From Cornus controversa (taxonomy: Eukaryota > Streptophyta > Magnoliopsida > Cornales > Cornaceae), in the NCBI GenBank assembly GCA_026545225.1, contig CM048847.1:3224001-3288000 (forward strand): a stretch of 64,000 nucleotides of DNA, written 5' to 3'. How positions within the stretch are numbered: the first letter of the stretch is position 1; each line of letters opens with the position of its first letter. The position numbers were made by a program, and so were the translations under genes. Positions 39,956-49,149 of this stretch are shown here, one piece after another. The notes below the pieces were generated by a model. It ran no database searches. It was not told where the DNA came from and saw nothing but the letters and a program-made list of their open reading frames with translations.

Positions 39956-40860
39956 GGTAATTCAACCACACTTCCCCGTTTCCTCACAACGGCCCCATAT
40001 ATGCATTTCAAACATATAAACACTAAGCATTCAATTTTGTGCTTCACAATGTACAAGCTAGTTTTAAGAAAACATAGTGTACATTTCGTCTCCGCATAAC
40101 CACACATATAATTACCTATACATGTAAACCCACGTACAATCACGTATGTGTCATTTCCCTCCTATACATGCAATATGGATGCATATATACATAGCATAGT
40201 ACTTTCATGCTTCAACCCATGCTTATGAATACTAAAAAGAAGTATCTAACATGTTTCTCATCACATTCCAACACATATATGTTCAATACCTGCATAATAC
40301 ATCATATATGCCAACAAACTCAACCTAGCACATTTTTATCATGCTAGTATCAATGCACACATTCGATATATATAAATAAAGCCAGCATGCATCTCATATT
40401 CACATTCTCACATATAATCACATATATGTCCAATCCTGCATATAAGTCCTATATGCACGTATACTAGCATACATACAGTCATGCTCTCATTCAATGCATG
40501 TATTCACTACAAGTGGCTAACATGCATTCCAATCACCATATATATATACACATATATATTACATCACCCACATATGTATCAAGAACATATAAAACACCTA
40601 GCACATTTCACGCTTTTCAAATACTCGCCAAAAGTTATATTCAACTTAGCATGCATTTCTACCACTGCAACCATATATATATAACCACCTATATATATAT
40701 ACATATACTGAACATCATGCATAAAACCACATATGCATACAAGACAACATATAGCTAAACAAATATTATTTAGCATGCTTTGTACATGATTTCAATCAAT
40801 ACGATACATGCATATCACAATGCAAATGGGCGATAAATTTAACATGTTACCGCTCCCCAA

Positions 40861-40926
40861 CCCACATATATATATATATAGATACCCACATATATATATA
40901 TACAGATACCCACATATATATATACC
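40861..40926 (+). repeat. 24-bp AT-rich minisatellite
   Basis: Three units of cccacatatatatata plus a gata-type tail start at 40861, 40885 and 40909. It lies in a 1-kb stretch (40000-41040) rich in catata and acatat motifs and with no gene-like content. Confidence 0.75.
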
Positions 40927-42292
40927 CTCACACGCCACATATACTCAATATCCGCCTGTGCACACATATATATAAGCACATATATATAGGTATACACATA
41001 CCACATATGATCAAATTAAGACATATGTAAATTACTTAACGTAAATAAAATCTACGTAAGAGATAGAGGCAAGAATCAACTTGCCTTAAGTCCCGCTTTA
41101 ACGGTGCCCGCGCCTGTAAAGCGGTCCAGACCCGATCTCGATCCAGTCCTGTGTCGAAGTCCACACAAACGATCCTTCGGGCCACTTCGTTTCCTTTTTA
41201 ATTTCCATGATTGGCCCAATTAATGCTAGGAGCCCAGTTTATAAACCACTTTCAATTAACCCAATTTAATCAAAGTTGGCAGCCCAAGCCCACCATCTTC
41301 TCACAATCCACTTCTTTTTTTTTCAAACCACCCACTGTCCAAGTTCAATCTCAAGCCATACCAAACCCAATCAATAAATCAAGTTCAGCCCACTTCTAGT
41401 TCCATTGGAAATCCAACACAAACTCAAGGCCTAAGCCCAATGCACAACTCAACATCTATATATGTGTACATATGTATCACCACTACTATGCATATATCAA
41501 TGCACAACCCACAAGTTTCGGCACCATTCGAAACCACCAAACCACCCAATCAAAGCCCTAAGCTTCGGTACTATTGTCGACTCCAAAGCTGAACCCAAAT
41601 TCAACCTCCATGATCAGCCATTATAAGTTTTGCAAATCCAAGCTAAAACAGCCCCTAACCAAGCCGTGCGCACCATCGTCGGGCCATCCGAAGCCAACCC
41701 AAACCGGAGATCCACAACCCTCGGCCAAGAAATCCCAGCCGCTGTCAACAACCCGCAAGCTACAACCACAAAGGCCACCACTCACCATACCCAAATGAAA
41801 TCCATTTGAAAACCAAACCCAACCAACTCACCGTAATGGACCCATCAGCCGAAGCCTCTGTAAACCGACCCACCTGTCGAAGACTCTCTTGCAACTCCGT
41901 CGGGCAGCACCACGGCATCAACACCCTCACCCACGGCCAGCCCAAGAAAACCCAGCCGTGAACCCAGCCAGACACCACCGAGCTCGACCCAAGATCGAAC
42001 CAACCACCGAAACCCCCCATCGAATCAGCGAACCAACCCAAAAATCGGACCAACCTCGGCCTCCTCCAGCCGTCGCGACCGCCGTTGCCGTCGCCGTCGC
42101 CCAGGTGGAACCCCACCGTGAGCCACTCCCTTCGCTGCCGGAACAACCTCCACCACAAACCAGCCACCGTGCGCACCTCCTCCAACCCGCGAACTCCACT
42201 GCCGAAGGGGCCCATCGGCGACACCCCTGCCGGAAACGGCCCCTGCCGCCGCTGCTAGGGCCGCCGGAACCGATCCCATCCGCCGCCGTCGC

Positions 42293-42430
42293 GGCTTCTC
42301 CTCCTCTCCCTCCCGATCTTCTTTTTCTCTTTTTCTCTCGGTTCTCTCTCTCTCCCCGATTTTCTCTTCTTTCTCCTTTTCTCTTTTCTTTTTTCTTTTC
42401 TTTTCTTTTTCTTTTTCTTTTCTTCTTTTG
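42293..42430 (+). repeat. Polypyrimidine (C/T) tract
   Basis: About 140 bp almost entirely of C and T (ctcctctccctcccg, then ttttctcttttcttttt). On the minus strand, the sense strand of the LTR, it is polypurine. It follows a GC-rich stretch (41880-42290). The tract produces lysine/arginine/glutamate-rich open frames on the minus strand that are not believable proteins. Confidence 0.8.
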
Positions 42431-42468
42431 CTGACCACACATGTGGTCTTCTCTTTCTTGTCCACACA

Positions 42469-42516
42469 TTATATATATATATATATATATCATATATATA
42501 TATATATATATAATAT
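42469..42516. repeat. (AT)n microsatellite
   Basis: Nearly pure AT dinucleotide repeat, about 48 bp, with a single C interruption. It is a likely length-variable site. Confidence 0.9.
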
Positions 42517-42623
42517 ACTACACCATGTACAAAATACATGTATTCTTGCATATGCGCCCACATTCCTTCGTAATTGCATAAAGCCCCCCCTATATTTATA
42601 ATTTAATATAAATATAGGTACTA

Positions 42624-42662
42624 TGTATATATATATATATATAGATATATATATACATATAC
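42624..42662. repeat. (TA)n microsatellite
   Basis: About 39 bp of TA repeat broken by a few single G or C bases, 110 bp from the previous AT tract and within the presumed promoter-side (U3) part of the long LTR. Confidence 0.85.
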
Positions 42663-42780
42663 TCACCTTCCACTTATCTAGAAATATATCCATGCCCTTT
42701 CCGGAATTTATTTAATCCGAAAAAAATTCAATCCGGTCAAAATTCAACCGGGACCGGTCAAAATAATTCCGGTCCTTACA

Positions 42781-42852
42781 ACCTCCCCTCCTTCAAGGAA
42801 TTTCATCCTCGAAATTAGCATAGTCATAGTCTTTCCAAAACCAATCCATGAA
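42781..42852 (-). mobile_element. 3' internal stub of the gypsy-type element, with polypurine tract
   Basis: On the minus strand this reads into the LTR. It contains TTTCGAGGATGAAATT and then the purine-rich CCTTGAAGGAGGGGAGGT (42781-42798) immediately before the TGTAAGG start of the LTR. Only about 70 bp of the internal region remain before the abrupt change to Cassandra-type sequence at 42853. It is a fossil fragment. Confidence 0.6.
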
Positions 42853-42864
42853 TGGTATCAGAGC
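42853..42864 (+). other. Primer binding site for initiator tRNA-Met
   Basis: tggtatcagagc is complementary to the 3' end (with CCA) of plant initiator tRNA-Met, the standard primer for Cassandra and many plant retrotransposons. The chimera junction falls immediately before its first base. Confidence 0.85.
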
Positions 42865-42907
42865 CTGACCCAGCCGGAAGTGTGCCGACGGGGACGTCGG
42901 GCCTCCT

Positions 42908-42918
42908 AGGGGGGTGGA
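42908..42918 (+). other. Polypurine tract of the Cassandra-type half
   Basis: aggggggtgga directly before the tgtggtgaccc start of the LTR, which is the position of the plus-strand DNA primer in LTR elements. Confidence 0.7.
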
Positions 42919-42919
42919 T

Positions 42920-43230
42920 TGTGGTGACCCTTGTGGGCGGGTGTGATGTGGGCGGGTGCGAGACACTGGGCGAGCTACCACACTGGCAGGCTACAGGGTA
43001 CTCAATCCCACATCGCCTGGGTAGGAATGGGGAAGTATTATATGTATGATTATCACCCTTCTATGACACAACGCGTTTTAAAGCCGTGATGGTTGTGAAC
43101 CCACCAGAACTCCACAGTTAAGCGTGCTTAGCTTGGAGTAGTACCAGGATGGGTGACCCCCCTGGGAAGTCTCTGGTCTGGGGGAACCAAAAGCGGACAA
43201 TATTGTGTCGGGATAGGGTGGGGCGTTACA
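42920..43230 (+). mobile_element. Cassandra-type 3' LTR (311 bp)
   Basis: It runs from TGTGGTGACCC to GGGGCGTTACA. It includes tcccacatcgcc (43008-43019), a motif I recall from Cassandra LTRs, and a 5S rRNA-derived segment in its second half. Its outer end differs at one base in eleven from the outer end of the gypsy-type LTR at the other side of the insertion, TGTAACGCCCC against TGTCACGCCCC read inward. Confidence 0.8.
43098..43180 (+). promoter_or_regulatory. 5S rRNA-derived pol III internal promoter in the LTR
   Basis: The segment closely follows the plant 5S rRNA sequence from ccagaactcc through cagttaagcgtgctt (box A region, about 43120-43134), gagtagta (intermediate element, 43136-43143) to aggatgggtgacc and cctgggaagt (box C region, 43146-43170). 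Order and spacing match 5S rRNA. The first third of a 5S gene is missing and it sits inside an LTR, so this is the family's promoter and not a ribosomal gene. Activity here is unknown. Confidence 0.85.
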
Positions 43231-43235
43231 GTTGT
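43231..43235 (+). repeat. Target-site duplication, right copy (gttgt)
   Basis: Five bases directly after the GTTACA end of the insertion, identical to 38405-38409. After them the satellite runs on with tgtcattccctattt, the form seen at the uninterrupted paralogous site near 36198. Confidence 0.78.
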
Positions 43236-44884
43236 TGTCATTCCCTATTTTTCTGAACATCCAGATGGTCAATTCTAGCACAAAGCGCCATACGGTTGTC
43301 GTCATGCCTGATTATTACAAGCAATTATTCTTTTCGACTCAGAACAACTCAAACAAACATGGATGAAGATCGGATCGACATGCTCGTCGTTTCTTTGGGA
43401 TGCTTTGATGGTTTCATTTAGAAAATAGCAGCGTACGATTAGTATTATGGCACGACTTCTCTCGGAATGCGGTTTTCGAATCAAAACAACTCAAATGAAA
43501 CAAGTTTAAAATGGTCGGTAGCTTGCTAATTGTTTCCTTTAGATGTCCAAACGGTCGAACTTGGAATGAAGCACCGTACGGTTGTGATGAAGATCGGATT
43601 GACATGTTCGTCACTTCTTTTGGATGCTTTGATGGTCTAATATGGAAAAAAGAAACTTACGATTCTGATTATGGCACGACTTCTCAAGGAATGGGTTTTT
43701 GAATCAGAACAACTCAAACTAAACTTGTTCCAAAATCCTTGATAGCTTGGGAATTGTTTCTTTTACTTTTCCAGATGGTTGAAGTTGGCATAGAGCACCA
43801 TACGGTTGTGATCATTCATGAGTGCAGCAAGGAATTACTATTTTTGATTCAGGATGTCTTGATGGTTGAATTTGGCATAAAGCAATGTATAATTCTAAGT
43901 ATGGCACGATTTCACGTGGATTGGACTTTTCGAATCAGGACAAGTAAAACGAAACAAGTTCGAAACCGTTGTTGTCATTCTCTATTTTTCTGAACATCCA
44001 GATGGTCAATTCTAGCACAAAGCGCCATACGGTTGTCGTCATTCCTGATTATTACAAGCAATTGTTCTTTTCGACTCAGAACAAGTCAAACAAACATGGA
44101 TGAAGATCGGATCGACATGCTCGTCGTTTCTTTGGGACGCTTTGATGGTTTCATTTAGAAAAAAACAGCGTACGATTAGTATTATGGCACGACTTCTCTT
44201 GGAATGCGGTTTTCGAATCAAAACAACTCAAATGAAACAAGTTTAAAATGGTCGGTAGCTTGCTAATTGTTTCCTTTAGATGTCCAAACGGTCGAACTTG
44301 GAACGAAGCACCATACGGTTGTGATGAAGATCGGATTGACATGTTCATCACTTCTTTTGGATGCTTTGATGGTCTAATATAGAAAAAAGAAACTTACGAT
44401 TCTGATTATGGCACGACTTCTCAAGGAATGGGTTTTTGAATCAGAACAACTCAAACTAAACTTGTTCCAAAATCCTTGATAGCTTGGGAATTGTTTCTTT
44501 TACTTTTCCAGATGGTTGAAGTTGGCATAGAGCACCATACGGTTGTGATCATTCATGAGTGCAGCAAGGAATTACTATTTTTGATTCAGGATGTCCTGAT
44601 GGTTGAATTTGGCATAAAACAATGTATAATTCTAAGTATGGCACGATTTCACATGGATTGGACTTTTCGAATCAGGACAAGTAAAACGAAACAAGTTCGA
44701 AACCGTTGTTGTCATTCTCTATTTTTCTGAACATCCAGATGGTCAATTCTAGCACAAAGCGCCATACGGTTGTCGTCATGCCTGATTATTACAAGCAATT
44801 GTTCTTTTCGACTCAGAACAACTCAAACAAACATGGATGAAGATCGGATCGACATGCTCGTCGTTTCTTTGGGACGCTTTGATG

Positions 44885-47800
44885 GTTTCATTTAGAAAAA
44901 AATAGCGTACGATTAGTATTATGGCACGACTTCTCTTGGAATGCGGTTTTCAAATCAAAACAACTCAAGTGAAACAAGTTTAAAATGGTCCGTAGCTTGC
45001 TAATTGTTTCCTTTAGATGTCCAAACGGTCGAACTTGGAACGAAGCACCATACGGTTGTGATGAAGATCGGATTGACATGTTCGTCACTTCTTTTGGATG
45101 CTTTGATGGTCTAATATGGAAAAAAGAAACTTACGATTCTGATTATGGCACGACTTCTCAAGGAATGGGTTTTTCAATCAGAACAACTCAAACTAAACTT
45201 GTTTAAAATCCTTGATAGCTTGGGAATTGTTTCTTTTACTTTTCCAGATGGTTGAAGTTGGCATAGAGCACCATACGGTTGTGATCATTCATGAGTGCAG
45301 CAAGGAATTACTATTTTTGATTCAGGACGTCCTGATGGTTGAATTTGGCATAAAGCAATGTATAATTCTAAGTATGGCACGATTTCACGTGGATTGGACT
45401 TTTCGAATCAGGACAAGTAAAACGAAACAAGTTCGAAACCGTTGTTGTCATTCTCTATTTTTCTGAACATCCAGATGGTCAATTCTAGCACAAAGCGCCA
45501 TACGGTTGTCGTCATGCCTGATTATTACAAGCAATTATTCTTTTCGACTCAGAACAACTCAAACAAACATGGATGAAGATCGGATCGACATGCTCGTCGT
45601 TTCTTTGGGATGCTTTGATGATTTCATTTAGAAAATAGCAGCGTACAATTAGTATTATGGCACGACTTCTCTCGGAATGCGGTTTTCGAATCAAAACAAC
45701 TCAAATGAAACAAGTTTAAAATGGTCGGTAGCTTGCTAATTGTTTCCTTTAGATGTCCAAACGGTCGAACTTGGAATGAAGCACCGTACAGTTGTGATGA
45801 AGATCGGATTGACATGTTCGTCACTTCTTTTGGATGCTTTGATGGTCTAATATGGAAAAAAGAAACTTACGATTCTGATTATGGCACGACTTCTCAAGGA
45901 ATGGGTTTTTGAATCAGAACATCTCAAACTAAACTTGTTTAAAATCCTTGATAGCTTGGGAATTGTTTCTTTTACTTTTCCAGATGGTTGAAGTTGGCAT
46001 AGAGCACCATACGGTTGTGATCATTCATGAGTGCAGCAAGGAATTACTATTTTTGATTCAGGAAGTCCTGATGGTTGAATTTGGCATAAAGCAATGTATA
46101 ATTCTAAGTATGGCACGATTTCACGTGGATTGGACTTTTCGAATCAGGACAAGTAAAACGAAACAAGTTCGAAACCGTTGTTGTCATTCTCTATTTTTCT
46201 GAACATCCAGATGGTCAATTCTAGCACAAAGCGCCATACGGTTGTCGTCATGCCTGATTATTACAAGCAATTGTTCTTTTCGACTCAGAACAAGTCAAAC
46301 AAACATGGATGAAGATCGGATCGACATGCTCGTCGTTTCTTTGGGACGCTTTGATGGTTTCATTTAGAAAAAAACAGCGTACGATTAGTATTATGGCACG
46401 ACTTCTCTTGGAATGCGGTTTTCGAATCAAAACAACTCAAATGAAACAAGTTTAAAATGGTCGGTAGCTTGCTAATTGTTTCCTTTAGATGTCCAAACGG
46501 TCGAACTTGGAACGAAGCACCATACGGTTGTGATGAAGATCGGATTGACATGTTCGTCACTTCTTTTGGATGCTTTGATGGTCTAATATGGAAAAAAGAA
46601 ACTTACGATTCTGATTATGGCACGACTTCTCAAGGAATGGGTTTTTGAATCAGAACAACTCAAACTAAACTTGTTTAAAATCCTTGATAGCTTGGGAATT
46701 GTTTCTTTTACTTTTCCAGATGGTTGAAGTTGGCATAGAGCACCATACGGTTGTGATCATTCATGAGTGCAGCAAGGAATTACTATTTTTGATTCAGGAC
46801 GTCCTGATGGTTGAATTTGGCATAAAGCAATGTATAATTCTAAGTATGGCACGATTTCACGTGGATTGGACTTTTCGAATCAGGACAAGTAAAACGAAAC
46901 AAGTTCGAAACCGTTGTTGTCATTCTCTATTTTTCTGAACATCCAGATGGTCAATTCTAGCACAAAGCGCCATACGGTTGTCGTCATGCCTGATTATTAC
47001 AAGCAATTGTTCTTTTCGACTCAGAACAACTCAAACAAACATGGATGAAGATCGGATCGACATGCTCGTCGTTTCTTTGGGACGCTTTGATGGTTTCATT
47101 TAGAAAAAAATAGCGTACGATTAGTATTATGGCACGACTTCTCTTGGAATGCGGTTTTCAAATCAAAACAACTCAAGTGAAACAAGTTTAAAATGGTCCG
47201 TAGCTTGCTAATTGTTTCCTTTAGATGTCCAAACGGTCGAACTTGGAACGAAGCACCATACGGTTGTGATGAAGATCGGATTGACATGTTCGTCACTTCT
47301 TTTGGATGCTTTGATGGTCTAATATGGAAAAAAGAAACTTACGATTCTGATTATGGCACGACTTCTCAAGGAATGGGTTTTTCAATCAGAACAACTCAAA
47401 CTAAACTTGTTTAAAATCCTTGATAGCTTGGGAATTGTTTCTTTTACTTTTCCAGATGGTTGAAGTTGGCATAGAGCACCATACGGTTGTGATCATTCAT
47501 GAGTGCAGCAAGGAATTACTATTTTTGATTCAGGACGTCCTGATGGTTGAATTTGGCATAAAGCAATGTATAATTCTAAGTATGGCACGATTTCACGTGG
47601 ATTGGACTTTTCGAATCAGGACAAGTAAAACGAAACAAGTTCGAAACCGTTGTTGTCATTCTCTATTTTTCTGAACATCCAGATGGTCAATTCTAGCACA
47701 AAGCGCCATACGGTTGTCGTCATGCCTGATTATTACAAGCAATTATTCTTTTCGACTCAGAACAACTCAAACAAACATGGATGAAGATCGGATCGACATG

Positions 47801-49130
47801 CTCGTCGTTTCTTTGGGATGCTTTGATGATTTCATTTAGAAAATAGCAGCGTACGATTAGTATTATGGCACGACTTCTCTCGGAATGCGGTTTTCGAATC
47901 AAAACAACTCAAATGAAACAAGTTTAAAATGGTCGGTAGCTTGCTAATTGTTTCCTTTAGATGTCCAAACGGTCGAACTTGGAATGAAGCACCGTACAGT
48001 TGTGATGAAGATCGGATTGACATGTTCGTCACTTCTTTTGGATGCTTTGATGGTCTAATATGGAAAAAAGAAACTTACGATTCTGATTATGGCACGACTT
48101 CTCAAGGAATGGGTTTTTGAATCAGAACATCTCAAACTAAACTTGTTTAAAATCCTTGATAGCTTGGGAATTGTTTCTTTTACTTTTTCCAGATGGTTGA
48201 AGTTGGCATAGAGCACCATACGGTTGTGATCATTCATGAGTGCAGCAAGGAATTACTATTTTTGATTCAGGAAGTCCTGATGGTTGAATTTGGCATAAAG
48301 CAATGTATAATTCTAAGTATGGCACGATTTCACGTGGATTGGACTTTTCGAATCAGGACAAGTAAAACGAAACAAGTTCGAAACCGTTGTTGTCATTCTC
48401 TATTTTTCTGAACATCCAGATGGTCAATTCTAGCACAAAGCGCCATACGGTTGTCGTCATGCCTGATTATTACAAGCAATTGTTCTTTTCGACTCAGAAC
48501 AAGTCAAACAAACATGGATGAAGATCGGATCGACATGCTCGTCGTTTCTTTGGGACGCTTTGATGGTTTCATTTAGAAAAAAACAGCGTACGATTAGTAT
48601 TATGGCACGACTTCTCTTGGAATGCGGTTTTCGAATCAAAACAACTCAAATGAAACAAGTTTAAAATGGTCGGTAGCTTGCTAATTGTTTCCTTTAGATG
48701 TCCAAACGGTCGAACTTGGAACGAAGCACCATACGGTTGTGATGAAGATCGGATTGACATGTTCGTCACTTCTTTTGGATGCTTTGATGGTCTAATATGG
48801 AAAAAAGAAACTTACGATTCTGATTATGGCACGACTTCTCAAGGAATGGGTTTTTGAATCAGAACAACTCAAACTAAACTTGTTTAAAATCCTTGATAGC
48901 TTGGGAATTGTTTCTTTTACTTTTCCAGATGGTTGAAGTTGGCATAGAGCACCATACGGTTGTGATCATTCATGAGTGCAGCAAGGAATTACTATTTTTG
49001 ATTCAGGACGTCCTGATGGTTGAATTTGGCATAAAGCAATGTATAATTCTAAGTATGGCACGATTTCACGTGGATTGGACTTTTCGAATCAGGACAAGTA
49101 AAACGAAACAAGTTCGAAACCGTTGTTGTC
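44885..49130 (+). repeat. Trimeric higher-order repeat, right arm, first pair
   Basis: Two consecutive three-monomer units offset by 2208 bp share rare variants: aaaaaaatagcgtacg (44.9 and 47.1 kb), aatggtccgtagc (44985 and 47193), ggtttttcaatcag (45.2 and 47.4 kb), gatgatttcattt (45.6 and 47.8 kb), gtacagttgtg (45.8 and 48.0 kb), acatctcaaac (45.9 and 48.1 kb) and caggaagtcctg (46.06 and 48.27 kb). Confidence 0.85.
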
Positions 49131-49149
49131 ATTCTCTATTTTTCTGAAC

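Larger units (their letters stand above)
38410..42780 (-). mobile_element. Long Ty3/gypsy-type LTR (single, ~4.37 kb)
   Basis: Read on the minus strand it starts TGTAAGGACCGG at 42780 and ends GGGGCGTGACA at 38410. Directly upstream on that strand lie a purine-rich tract and a TTTCGAGGATGAAATT motif that commonly precede the 3' LTR of plant Ty3/gypsy elements. The length is high but within the range of long-LTR Tekay/Del-like chromoviruses; that lineage is a guess. The interior holds a 47-bp minisatellite, several AT microsatellites, a pyrimidine-rich tract and a GC-rich, proline-codon-rich stretch. I see no protein domain. No second copy of this LTR exists in the window, so it is a lone LTR end. 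Confidence 0.65.
38410..43230. mobile_element. Chimeric LTR-retrotransposon insertion (Ty3/gypsy LTR + Cassandra-type half)
   Basis: A single 4.8-kb block of non-satellite DNA in the array. It begins TGTCACGCCCC and ends GGGGCGTTACA, so both outer ends have the TG...CA form of LTRs and are near inverted copies of each other. The satellite reads gttgt before it and gttgt again after it, then continues in register. The left part is an LTR with a stub of internal sequence on the minus strand; the right part is a TRIM half on the plus strand. It is a fossil without coding capacity. With no pair of matching LTRs, divergence dating is impossible. It is younger than the local satellite duplication, because the paralogous site at 36193 is empty. 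Confidence 0.8.
42853..43230 (+). mobile_element. Cassandra-type TRIM, 3' half (PBS, internal domain, 3' LTR)
   Basis: In order it shows the initiator tRNA-Met primer binding site tggtatcagagc, a ~67-bp internal domain containing gtgtgccgacggggacgt, a purine tract (aggggggtgga), and a 311-bp LTR with a 5S rRNA-like segment. Cassandra is the known TRIM family with a 5S-derived pol III promoter in its LTR and a very short non-coding internal domain. The 5' LTR expected left of the primer site is absent; the long gypsy-type LTR occupies that place. TRIMs encode no protein and depend on enzymes from other elements. Confidence 0.82.

Noticed and set aside
38860-41200. Gene or tRNA content in the 39-41 kb AT-rich part of the LTR
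   Set aside because: I see only catata-type microsatellite-like sequence, the 47-bp minisatellite and short chance frames. No tRNA-like arms or coding domains.
41574-42493. Overlapping proline-rich plus-strand and K/R/E-rich minus-strand open frames of up to ~188 codons in the insertion
   Set aside because: They arise from a GC-rich stretch and a polypyrimidine tract inside an LTR, exist on both strands at once, and have low-complexity composition. No family is recognisable.
43098-43180. A 5S rRNA gene
   Set aside because: Only the second two-thirds of 5S is present and it lies within a 311-bp LTR beside a primer binding site and polypurine tract, which is the Cassandra arrangement.
38410-43230. 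A DNA transposon with short terminal inverted repeats (TGTCACGCCCC / GGGGCGTTACA)
   Set aside because: The ends are inverted and TG...CA, but the interior shows a tRNA primer site, two polypurine tracts and a 5S-bearing LTR. The 5-bp duplication fits LTR elements.
38410-43230. Cassandra nested inside a gypsy-type element
   Set aside because: A nested TRIM would have two LTRs and its own target duplication within gypsy-type sequence on both sides. Here only one Cassandra LTR is seen and satellite, not gypsy, follows it.
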